Source of the DNA: Conyzicola nivalis_A
GTDB lineage: Bacteria; Actinomycetota; Actinomycetes; Actinomycetales; Microbacteriaceae
Direction: 5' to 3'
Length of the DNA: 64,000 nt
Assembly: GCF_040548875.1 (NCBI RefSeq)
Contig: NZ_JBEPSJ010000001.1
Coordinates: forward strand, 124,001 to 188,000
Shown here: positions 52,892-60,204 of the stretch, one piece after another
Layout: the number at the start of each line of letters is the position of its first letter
Position numbering within the stretch: the first letter of the stretch is position 1
The notes under the pieces: model-generated
The model's input: only the letters and a program-made list of their open reading frames with translations
What the model was told of the DNA's origin: nothing
Database searches by the model: none
Program-made: the position numbers and the translations under genes

Positions 52892-53826
52892 GCCCCGCCA
52901 TCGCGTGGGCGGTCGCCTGCGGGCTCGGCCTCGGCTTCGGACTCTGGCTGCTCGTCGCACTGACCCCGCGGCTCAGCCGTCCACGCCTCATCGACCGGGT
53001 CGCACCGTACGTGCTCGACGTGTCGCCCGGCGCCCGTGAGCTTGTCGCCCGCCGCACGGCGGACCCCCTCCCCGTGTTGGGCCTCGTGTTCGCGCCGCTG
53101 GTCGGGGCGTTGCGACGAGGCCTGGGCGTGCTGCTGGGCGGGCCGGATGCCACGGCTCGCCGCCTGCGGCAGGCGGGGTCGCAGCTCACGGTCGAGCAGT
53201 TCCGCGGACGCCAGCTGCTGTGGGCGGCAGTCGGTGCAGTCGTCGGCGTGCTCGCCGCCATCGCGGCCGCCCGTTCAAGCGCCGTCCCCCTGATCGGGCA
53301 GCTCGGCATAGTGCTCGTCTTCTCTGCGAGCGGTGTCGCCCTGCGCGACCACCTGCTGCAGCGGGCGGCGAAAGCCCGGCTCGCCCGCATGGCCAGCGAG
53401 CTGCCCACAGTGCTCGAGTTCCTCACGCTGAGCCTGTCGGCGGGGGAGGGCATCCTCGATGCGACCCGGCGCATCGCCCGCATCAGCGGAGGAGAGCTCG
53501 CGGGCGAGCTCGGCCGCGCCATCGCCGACGTCAATACGGGCCTTCCCTTCGCCGACTCGATCACCGCGGTCGCGCGCGACCTCGACCTGCCGCCGTTCAC
53601 CCGGTTCGTGGAGCAGGTCACCGGGGCGCTCGATCGTGGCACACCGATCGTGGAGGTGCTGCGTGCCCAGGCGCAGGACTCCCGCGACGACTCCAAACGC
53701 CAGCTGCTCGAGCTCGCCGGCCGCAAAGAGGTGGCGATGCTCGTTCCCGTCGTCTTCCTCATCCTCCCCATCACGATCGCCTTCGCGATCTTCCCCGGAA
53801 TCCTCGTGCTGCAAATGGGCCTGTAG
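52888..53826 (+). CDS. tadC: Tad pilus membrane platform protein TadC
   Basis: A 312-residue F-domain protein paired with TadB. It has the T2SSF segment LPTVLEFLTLSLSAGEGILDATRRIA, then three to four membrane segments. The ATG at 52888 lies in an ATGA overlap with tadB; an ATG three codons earlier is possible. Ends KRQLLELAGRKEVAMLVPVVFLILPITIAF with a terminal helix. Confidence 0.88.
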   Translation: MSPAIAWAVACGLGLGFGLWLLVALTPRLSRPRLIDRVAPYVLDVSPGARELVARRTADPLPVLGLVFAPLVGALRRGLGVLLGGPDATARRLRQAGSQLTVEQFRGRQLLWAAVGAVVGVLAAIAAARSSAVPLIGQLGIVLVFSASGVALRDHLLQRAAKARLARMASELPTVLEFLTLSLSAGEGILDATRRIARISGGELAGELGRAIADVNTGLPFADSITAVARDLDLPPFTRFVEQVTGALDRGTPIVEVLRAQAQDSRDDSKRQLLELAGRKEVAMLVPVVFLILPITIAFAIFPGILVLQMGL

Positions 53827-53849
53827 CGCGCGACAGAAGAGAGGCAATC

Positions 53850-54017
53850 ATGTTCGCAAACCTGAGACGACGACTCGTCGACGACCGCGGCGACGTGCCC
53901 GGTTGGGTGCTCATCACGCTGATGACCGCCGGCCTGGTGATCATCATCTGGGGGATCGCCGGTCCCGCGCTCAGCGCCGTCTTCCAGCAGGCGATCGAAC
54001 GCGTCACCGGGTTCTAG
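53850..54017 (+). CDS. Tiny Flp-type pilin candidate
   Basis: A 55-residue protein placed where Flp pilin is expected. A basic leader (MFANLRRRLVDDRGD) precedes one long hydrophobic helix (VPGWVLITLMTAGLVIIIWGIAGPAL) and a short tail. The site after Gly-Asp could be processed by a prepilin peptidase, which is not encoded in the window. It has GAGAGG upstream of the ATG. The likely main fibre subunit. Confidence 0.72.
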   Translation: MFANLRRRLVDDRGDVPGWVLITLMTAGLVIIIWGIAGPALSAVFQQAIERVTGF

Positions 54018-54035
54018 CTCGTGGAGTCCTGAACC

Positions 54036-54425
54036 GTGTGGGCGCGGCTCCGCGACGATCGCGGCTCGGCTCCGGCCGAGTTCGTGATGGTGAGCGCGCT
54101 CCTGACGATCATGACCCTCTCGGTGCTGCAACTCGGGCTCGCGCTGCACGTGCGCAACACCGTGCTCGACGCCGCTGCCGAGGGCGCCAGGTTCGCGGCT
54201 CTGGCCGACAACACACCGGGCGACGGAGTCGCTCGCGCCCGCGATCTCATCGAGACGGCGCTCGGTCCCGGCTACGCGACCGATGTGACGGCGTCCTCGG
54301 GGACGTACCTCGAGCATCCGGCCGTCATCGTCACGGTGCGCGCCCCGCTGCCGCTGCTCGGCCTGATCGGCCTGGAGAACGGGCTGGAGGTGAGCGGCCA
54401 TGCGGCGAAGGAGTCGGTGGATTAG
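54036..54425 (+). CDS. TadE-like pseudopilin
   Basis: A 129-residue TadE-family protein: a short basic N terminus, DDRGSAPAEFVMVSALLTIMTLSVLQLGLALHVRN with the family's Glu before the helix, then an extracellular domain of about 85 residues. It would be processed and join the pilus or its initiation complex. GTG start; ends overlapping the next gene by 26 bases. Confidence 0.82.
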   Translation: MWARLRDDRGSAPAEFVMVSALLTIMTLSVLQLGLALHVRNTVLDAAAEGARFAALADNTPGDGVARARDLIETALGPGYATDVTASSGTYLEHPAVIVTVRAPLPLLGLIGLENGLEVSGHAAKESVD

Positions 54426-54870
54426 TCAGACAGTCCACGACGAACGCGGCTCGGCATCGCTCGAGTTCGTTACCGCGGGGCTCGTGCTGCTCGTGCCAAT
54501 CGTCTACCTGGTGATCGCGATGTCGGCCATCCAGGGTGCGGCGCTCGCCGTCGAGGGCGCATCGCGGCAGGCCGCCCGGGTCTTCGTCGAGTCGGCCACG
54601 CCCGCCGATGCGGAGGCGAGCGCCGAGCGGGCGGTGCAGTTCGCGCTCGCCGACTACGGGCTCGACCCCAACGGTGTGACCGTAGAGATCAGCTGCTCCC
54701 CCCGCCCGTCGGAGTGCCTCACCCGCCGCGGGTTTGTGACGGTCGTCGTGACGAGCCGGGCAGTGTTGCCGTTGGTGCCGCCCGTGCTCGACCTCGACGT
54801 GCCGCTGAGTGTGCCGCTGTCGTCGACGGCGACGCAGCAGGTGTCGAGATTCTGGGGAGCCGCCCCGTGA
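54400..54870 (+). CDS. TadE/TadF-like pseudopilin
   Basis: A 156-residue second TadE-type protein, DERGSASLEFVTAGLVLLVPIVYLVIAMSAIQ, with a C-terminal extracellular domain containing two cysteines (ISCSPRPSECL) that may form a disulfide. It overlaps tadE-like genes on both sides, so the set is translated together. Confidence 0.82.
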   Translation: MRRRSRWISQTVHDERGSASLEFVTAGLVLLVPIVYLVIAMSAIQGAALAVEGASRQAARVFVESATPADAEASAERAVQFALADYGLDPNGVTVEISCSPRPSECLTRRGFVTVVVTSRAVLPLVPPVLDLDVPLSVPLSSTATQQVSRFWGAAP

Positions 54871-55304
54871 ACCGGCTGCGCCGCGACGACGACGGCTCGA
54901 TCCTGCCGCTCACGATCTTCTACGGCTTCCTCGCGCTGGTGCTCGTGCTGCTGGTTGTCGCCGCGACCTCGCTGTACCTCGAGCGCAAGCGGCTGTTCAC
55001 CCTCGCCGACAGTGCGGCGCTCGTCGGCGCGGAGTCGTTCTCGCTCTCCGACGTGGCGGCGACGGGGGAGCGCACCCGGCCGATACTGCGGTCTTCGGAT
55101 GTCGCCTCCGCGGTCACCGCGTTCGTGTCGACGGCACCGGCGTCGGAGTTCGAATCGCTCGCCGTCGATTCGGCCCGCACCGACGACGGTCGCAGCGCCA
55201 CGGTCGAACTCTCGGCGTATTGGCGGCCGCCGCTCGTGTCGCTGCTGGTGCCCGACGGGTTTCGCATCGAGGTGACGGCGGTCGCGCGCTCGGTCTTCGA
55301 CTGA
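54867..55304 (+). CDS. TadG-like (Tad_N domain) pilus-associated protein
   Basis: A 145-residue protein with DDDGSILPLTIFYGFLALVLVLLVV, the N-terminal helix seen in TadG/Tad_N proteins, then LERKRLFTLADSAALVGAESFS. It lacks the von Willebrand A domain of full-length TadG. GTG start in a GTGA overlap. Last gene of the Tad operon. Confidence 0.78.
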   Translation: MNRLRRDDDGSILPLTIFYGFLALVLVLLVVAATSLYLERKRLFTLADSAALVGAESFSLSDVAATGERTRPILRSSDVASAVTAFVSTAPASEFESLAVDSARTDDGRSATVELSAYWRPPLVSLLVPDGFRIEVTAVARSVFD

Positions 55305-55368
55305 GCGTTCGGCGGCTGTATGCGAGTTGTCGGCTGACATGCAGTCGCGCTGCGACCTCTCCAGAGCC

Positions 55369-55427
55369 GCGACTTGTCACTAAGGGGGCCTAGATCCGCC
55401 AAGAGGGCCCCACTAGTGACAAGTCGC
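55369..55427. repeat. Long intergenic palindrome
   Basis: Perfect 14-base arms, GCGACTTGTCACTA and TAGTGACAAGTCGC, enclose an inner 6-bp stem (GGGGCC / GGCCCC) and a loop. It lies in the 376-bp gene-free stretch between the Tad operon and the lipase-maturation-factor gene, 34 bases from an SDR gene remnant. It could be a bidirectional terminator or a dispersed palindromic element. Confidence 0.75.
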
Positions 55428-55460
55428 CGCGCGTCGACAGGACTCGCCAGCGCAGCTAAC

Positions 55461-55553
55461 TCAACCCGCCGTGAAGCCGCCGTCGACCGCGAACTCCGCG
55501 CCGGTGATGCACGACGCCTCGTCGCTCAGCAGGTAGGTGACCATCGAGGCGTC
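55461..55553 (-). pseudogene. Remnant of a short-chain dehydrogenase/reductase gene
   Basis: On the minus strand 30 codons and a stop read as the C-terminal end of a classical SDR: a helix (SMVTYLLSDEAS), CITGAEF and VDGGFTAG, which form the end of the cofactor fold. The rest of the gene is absent; upstream (55554-55680) is AT-rich and codes for nothing recognisable. It is a decayed or deleted gene. Confidence 0.8.
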
Positions 55554-55680
55554 GTTTCTCTCATTCCTTGATACGTGCATGAATTCGCATCTAAATCACA
55601 CGTGTTGTCTAACTTTCGCTCCGGAATGCGACGAGATCAACCCGATTGCGCCGCCGTGAAACCGGGCATATCGTCCCGCC

Positions 55681-57114
55681 ATGGAGTGGACGGAGTGGTT
55701 CGACGCCGAGGGCTACGAGATCGCGCGACAGGTCCTTCAGCGCGGAATCGCCGCTATCTTCGTGATCGCCTTCCTCTCCACCGCCGCGCAGTTTCCCGCG
55801 CTGCTCGGCGAGAACGGCCTGCTGCCGGTGAAGCAGTTTCTGCGCAACCCGTACGCGCGGCGTCAGCCCACGATCTTCCGCTGGCGCTACAGCGACCGGA
55901 TGCTGCGCGGCGTCTGCGTCGCGGGCGCCGCGGTCGCGGCATCCATCGTCCTGGGCATTCCGCAACTCGCGCCGTCGTGGGTTCCGATGGTGCTGTTCCT
56001 CCTGCTCTGGGGCGCGTACCTGTCGATCGTCAACGTCGGCCAGACCTTCTACTCGTTCGGCTGGGAGAGCCTGCTGCTCGAGGCCGGCTTCACCGTCGCA
56101 TTTCTGGGCAGCGCGGATGTCGCCCCGCCGCTCACCGTGCTGCTGCTCACGCGCTGGCTGGTGTTCCGGCTGGAGTTCGGTGCCGGGCTGATCAAGCTGC
56201 GCGGCGACACCGCCTGGCGCGACCTCACGGCGCTCACCTACCACCACGAGACGCAGCCGATGCCGAACCCGCTCAGCAGGCAGGCGCACCTGCTGCCGCG
56301 CTGGTTCCACAAGCTGGAGGTGCTCGGCAACCACTTCGCGCAGCTCGTGGTGCCGTTCTTCCTCTTCGCCCCGCAGCCGGTCGCGACGGTCGCGGCGGCC
56401 ATCATCATCGCCACCCAGGCCTGGCTCGTGGTCACCGGCAACTTCGCCTGGCTCAACGTGATCACCATCGTGCTCGCCTTTTCGGCGGTCGGCGACCCGG
56501 CCGGGCTCGTGGTCGACTACGCGCCGACGCCGCTGTGGTGGCTGGTGATCGTGCTCGCCGTGAGCGCCCTGCTCGCGGTGCTCGGCTGGTGGCCGCTGCG
56601 CAACCTGTTCTCGCGCCACCAACTGATGAACGCGAGCTTCAACCGCTGGCACCTCGTCAACGCCTACGGCGCGTTCGGCACGATCACGCGGCGCCGCTAC
56701 GAGATCGTGATCGAGGGCACCACGGCGCGAAACCCGAAAGAGGGCGACTGGGTGGAGTACGGGTTCCGCGGCAAGCCCGGGGACACCCGGCGCCGGTCGC
56801 GGCAGTTCGCGCCGTACCACCTGCGGCTCGACTGGCTCATGTGGTTCCTGGCCCTCGGCTCGCGTGAGGAGCGCTGGTTCATCGCGCTGCTCGGAAAACT
56901 GCTGATGGCGGATGTCCCGACGCTGCGACTGCTCGGCACCGACCCGTTCGGTGGCGAACGCCCTCGCGCGGTGCGGGCGCGTCGCTATCTGTACCGCTTC
57001 ACAACCCGGCAGCAACGCCGCGAGACGGGGGACTGGTGGACGCGCGAGGAGGCGGGGATGCTCGTGCCGCCGATAGCTCTCGGCGACGATGAGTCGCGAC
57101 GTGCGCCCGAGTGA
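55681..57114 (+). CDS. Lipase maturation factor family membrane protein
   Basis: A 477-residue protein of the LMF family. About seven membrane segments are followed by a C-terminal domain with SFNRWHLVNAYGAFGTITRRRYEIVIEGT and the ending FAPYHLRLDWLMWFLALG, both strongly conserved in the family. In animals LMF1 helps lipases fold in the ER; bacterial members have no proven role. No lipase gene is adjacent. ATG at 55681. Confidence 0.88.
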   Translation: MEWTEWFDAEGYEIARQVLQRGIAAIFVIAFLSTAAQFPALLGENGLLPVKQFLRNPYARRQPTIFRWRYSDRMLRGVCVAGAAVAASIVLGIPQLAPSWVPMVLFLLLWGAYLSIVNVGQTFYSFGWESLLLEAGFTVAFLGSADVAPPLTVLLLTRWLVFRLEFGAGLIKLRGDTAWRDLTALTYHHETQPMPNPLSRQAHLLPRWFHKLEVLGNHFAQLVVPFFLFAPQPVATVAAAIIIATQAWLVVTGNFAWLNVITIVLAFSAVGDPAGLVVDYAPTPLWWLVIVLAVSALLAVLGWWPLRNLFSRHQLMNASFNRWHLVNAYGAFGTITRRRYEIVIEGTTARNPKEGDWVEYGFRGKPGDTRRRSRQFAPYHLRLDWLMWFLALGSREERWFIALLGKLLMADVPTLRLLGTDPFGGERPRAVRARRYLYRFTTRQQRRETGDWWTREEAGMLVPPIALGDDESRRAPE

Positions 57115-57242
57115 GCCTCGCACTCGCCTGAGTCTGGACCCACCTGCCCGTTTCACGCGCCTGACCCCTGCACTGGGGCGAGCCTTGGCGCCGACGACGA
57201 CGCGCCGCTGGATACGCTAGAGATCATCACATTGGGGGAGAC

Positions 57243-57410
57243 GTGAAGCGCACAATCATCGTCGCGGCGATCGCCATCGTCGCCGGTCTGACAATCTCGG
57301 GGTGCGGCATCACCGACAGTGACCACGGCGTCGACACCGGCACCCACTCGACGAACTCGCCGTCGGACATGACACGCGAGAACAAGGGCACGACCAAGAA
57401 GGGCGGCTGA
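57243..57410 (+). CDS. Very small lipoprotein, copy 1
   Basis: A 55-residue lipoprotein: MKRTIIVAAIAIVAGLTISGC with a lipobox at ISGC, then a 34-residue polar tail with HSTNSPSD and KKGG at the end. The GTG start has GGGGGAG six bases upstream. The next 49 codons encode a related copy, so this is a tandem duplication. Function unknown. Confidence 0.7.
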   Translation: MKRTIIVAAIAIVAGLTISGCGITDSDHGVDTGTHSTNSPSDMTRENKGTTKKGG

Positions 57411-57415
57411 TCCAC

Positions 57416-57562
57416 CTGAAGCGCATCACCACAATCGCGGCGATTTTGATCGTCGCGGTCCTCACGCTGTCGGCCTGCGGCTCGACCGCTCCCGACACCG
57501 ACACATCGTCGACGAACTCGCCGTCGGACACGACGAAGGGGTCTGGCCGCAAGGGCGGCTGA
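57416..57562 (+). CDS. Very small lipoprotein, copy 2, with a CTG in place of the start codon
   Basis: A 48-codon frame parallel to copy 1: LKRITTIAAILIVAVLTLSAC with lipobox LSAC, the shared STNSPSD block and RKGG end. At the position of copy 1's GTG there is CTG, and no ATG, GTG or TTG lies in frame between the previous stop region and the signal peptide. Either CTG starts translation, helped by coupling 5 bases after copy 1, or the copy is dead. The reading frame itself is intact. Confidence 0.5.
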   Translation: MKRITTIAAILIVAVLTLSACGSTAPDTDTSSTNSPSDTTKGSGRKGG

Positions 57563-57612
57563 CGCTCCGCGCGACAAGCCGCGCGACAAGCCGTGCGACG
57601 ACCGCCGCAGAG

Positions 57613-58881
57613 TCAGCGCAGGCTGCGCGGGACGTGCGGCGAATACCTCGGCACGTAGCGCAGCAGGATCGCCGCACCGACGAGCCCGAGCACGCCCATG
57701 ACCCCCGCCGCGACGGCGATGGAGGCGAGACCGGTGAGGCCGGCCACCACGAGCGGACCGCCCGCACTGCCCAGGTCCCCGGTGAACCGCCAGGCGCCGA
57801 GGAACGGGGCCGGGTTGCGCTTGTCGGCCAGGTCGGCGCCGAGGGTCATGAGGATGCCGCTGCCGATGCCGTTCGCGAGCGACATGAACATCGCCGCCGA
57901 GATGAACCAGACCACGGTGTCGGGCAGGTCGTGGGTGAAGGCGAGCGCCAGGTGGCCGAGCCCGAGCCCGATCATCGAGGGCACGGCGCTCCACAGCCGG
58001 CCGAAGCGGTCCATGATCTGTCCGCTCACGTAGAAGAGGGCGAAGTCGATGCCCGAAGCGATGCCGATGATGAGGGCGGTGTTGGTCTCGCTGATGCCGA
58101 TGCTCACCGCCCACAACGGCAGGATGATCGCGCGGCTCGCCCGCAGCGCGCCGATGAGCGCGGCGCCAGCGCCGAGCTTCACGAGCACCGCCCGGCAGTT
58201 GTAGATCGTGCGGAACAGGCCGTGCGACTCCTGCTCGACGAGCGCCTCGCCCTCACGCAGTTCTGCGCCGGTCGCGCCGCGCACCTTGGTGACGGCGCCG
58301 AACGATTTGCTCGGGTCGCGCAGCAGCATGAGCATGACGGCCGCGCCGATGCAGCAGACGATGTGGATCCAGAAGGCGGATGCCGCGGTGCCGGTCAGGT
58401 GGATGACCGCGGCCGTGATGAACGGTCCGATGAAGAAGCCCGCGCGGAAGGTGCCGCCGAGGGTGGAGAGGGCTCGGGCCCTGTAGGCGATCGGCACGAA
58501 GCTGGTCATAAACGCGTGCCGGGCCAGCGCGAACACCGCGGTCGCGAGCCCGACCAGGAAGATCCCGAAGCCGAGCGCCCACGGGTTGGGGGCGAGCACG
58601 CAGACGACGAGCCCGATGATCGAGAGCAGGGCCGCGCCGATCATGGCCGGGCGTTCGCCGACTCTGGCCACGAGCCATCCGCTCGGTATATCGCCCACGA
58701 GCTCGCCCACCATGAGCAGGGCGGCGACGAGTCCGGCGATCGCGAGGGTGGCGCCGAGGTCGCCGGCCACGACCGGGATCATCGGGATGATGGCGCCCTC
58801 GCCGATCGAGAACAGCAGCGTCGGGGCGAGCGCGGGAAGGGCGATCGATCGCCAGCGGAAAGGCAGGTCGGCGGTTGTCAC
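57613..58881 (-). CDS. Major facilitator superfamily transporter
   Basis: A 422-residue secondary transporter with twelve membrane segments and the MFS loop signature GWLVARVGERPAMIG between TM2 and TM3. A central loop is charged (EGEALVEQESHGL). It resembles drug or metabolite efflux pumps; the substrate is not predictable. ATG at 58881, divergent from prfB. Confidence 0.85.
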   Translation of the reverse strand: MTTADLPFRWRSIALPALAPTLLFSIGEGAIIPMIPVVAGDLGATLAIAGLVAALLMVGELVGDIPSGWLVARVGERPAMIGAALLSIIGLVVCVLAPNPWALGFGIFLVGLATAVFALARHAFMTSFVPIAYRARALSTLGGTFRAGFFIGPFITAAVIHLTGTAASAFWIHIVCCIGAAVMLMLLRDPSKSFGAVTKVRGATGAELREGEALVEQESHGLFRTIYNCRAVLVKLGAGAALIGALRASRAIILPLWAVSIGISETNTALIIGIASGIDFALFYVSGQIMDRFGRLWSAVPSMIGLGLGHLALAFTHDLPDTVVWFISAAMFMSLANGIGSGILMTLGADLADKRNPAPFLGAWRFTGDLGSAGGPLVVAGLTGLASIAVAAGVMGVLGLVGAAILLRYVPRYSPHVPRSLR

Positions 58882-58911
58882 TCGTTCGACTGTACTCCGC
58901 GCTTCGACAAG

Positions 58912-58959
58912 CGGTCCCTGAGCCTGTCGAAGGGCGCGCTTCGACGGGCTCAGGGACCG
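58912..58959. repeat. Intergenic inverted repeat of the 'CTTCGACAGGCTCAGGGACC' type
   Basis: Two 21-base arms (58912-58932 and 58939-58959) are reverse complements except for one base. The arm motif GAGCCTGTCGAA appears again after prfB, near 60137. Such GGTCCCTGAGCCTGTCGAAG elements are scattered between genes in related actinobacterial genomes. It lies between the divergent MFS gene and prfB. Confidence 0.7.
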
Positions 58960-58997
58960 CCCGGCTCAGCGAGTGGGAAGGGTAGGCTGGCACAGAC

Positions 58998-60104
58998 ATG
59001 GACGAGCTGGATTTTTCTGTAGAGATTGCTGCCCTTCGATCGACGTTCGACGACATCCGTTCGGTCGTGGGCGTTGAGCGACTCGAGGCGGAGATCGCCG
59101 ACCTGAGCGAACAGGCGGGAGTGCCCGACCTCTGGGACGACACCGATAAGGCGCAGAAGGTCACCAGCGCCCTGAGCCACCGCCAGGCCGAGCTCGCCAA
59201 GATCACGAGCATCGCCTCGCGCCTCGACGATCTCGAGATCATGGTCGAGCTGGCCAACGACGAGGCGGATGCCGCGGCAGCAGCCGAGGCGAAGGCGGAA
59301 CTCGCATCGATCGAGAAGATCCTCGGCGACCTCGAGGTGCAGACGCTGCTCGACGGCGAGTACGACGCGCGTCCCGCCGTCATCACCATCCGCGCGGGCG
59401 CCGGGGGAGTGGACGCCGCCGACTTCGCGGACATGCTGTTCCGCATGTACCTGCGCTGGGCCGAGAAGCACGGCTACTCGTCGACCGTCATGGAGACCAG
59501 CTACGCGGAGGAGGCCGGCATCAAGTCGGCGACCTTCGAGATCGATGCGCCCTACGCGTTCGGCACGCTCGGCGTGGAGGCCGGCACCCACCGCCTCGTG
59601 CGCATGTCGCCGTTCGGCGCGGCGGGCAAACGCCAGACCAGCTTCGCCGCGGTCGAGGTCATCCCGCTGCTCGAAGAGGCCGCCGTCATCGACATCCCGG
59701 AGGGCGACCTCCGCGTCGACGTGTTCCGTTCGTCGGGTCCGGGCGGCCAGTCGGTCAACACCACCGACTCCGCGGTTCGCCTCACCCACCTTCCCACCGG
59801 CACCGTCGTGTCGATGCAGAACGAGAAGAGCCAGATCCAGAACCGCGCCGCGGCCATGCGTGTGCTGCAGTCGCGCCTGCTGATCATCCAGAAGGAGCAG
59901 GAGGCGGCCACCAAGAAGGAGTTCGCCGGAAACATCACCGCCAGCTGGGGCGACCAGATGCGCAGCTACGTGCTCGCGCCGTACCAGATGGTGAAGGACC
60001 TGCGCACGGAGTACGAAGAGGGCAACCCCTCCAAGGTGTTCGACGGCGAGATCGACGGCTTCATCAACGCCGGCATCAAGTGGCGTAAGCGCGACAAGGA
60101 CTAG
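58998..60104 (+). CDS. prfB: Peptide chain release factor 2
   Basis: Recognises UGA and UAA stop codons on the ribosome and releases the peptide. The 368 residues have the SPF recognition tripeptide (RMSPFGAAGKRQ) and the catalytic GGQ (SSGPGGQSVNTTD). The frame is continuous from the ATG; there is no in-frame UGA near codon 25, so the programmed frameshift known from E. coli is absent. The gene begins the conserved prfB-ftsE-ftsX-smpB order. Confidence 0.96.
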   Translation: MDELDFSVEIAALRSTFDDIRSVVGVERLEAEIADLSEQAGVPDLWDDTDKAQKVTSALSHRQAELAKITSIASRLDDLEIMVELANDEADAAAAAEAKAELASIEKILGDLEVQTLLDGEYDARPAVITIRAGAGGVDAADFADMLFRMYLRWAEKHGYSSTVMETSYAEEAGIKSATFEIDAPYAFGTLGVEAGTHRLVRMSPFGAAGKRQTSFAAVEVIPLLEEAAVIDIPEGDLRVDVFRSSGPGGQSVNTTDSAVRLTHLPTGTVVSMQNEKSQIQNRAAAMRVLQSRLLIIQKEQEAATKKEFAGNITASWGDQMRSYVLAPYQMVKDLRTEYEEGNPSKVFDGEIDGFINAGIKWRKRDKD

Positions 60105-60204
60105 CGGTCACCGTCGATCGAGCCGCCCGGCCGGTGATCGAGCCTGTCGAAATCCGCGTCAGCGAGACCCCGACAGGTCCGACACCCGCCTTGGGCGGCC
60201 GGCT

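Noticed and set aside
58998..59100. Programmed frameshift in prfB
   Set aside because: The frame is continuous with no in-frame UGA and no CUU-UGA slippery site, so no frameshift is needed.
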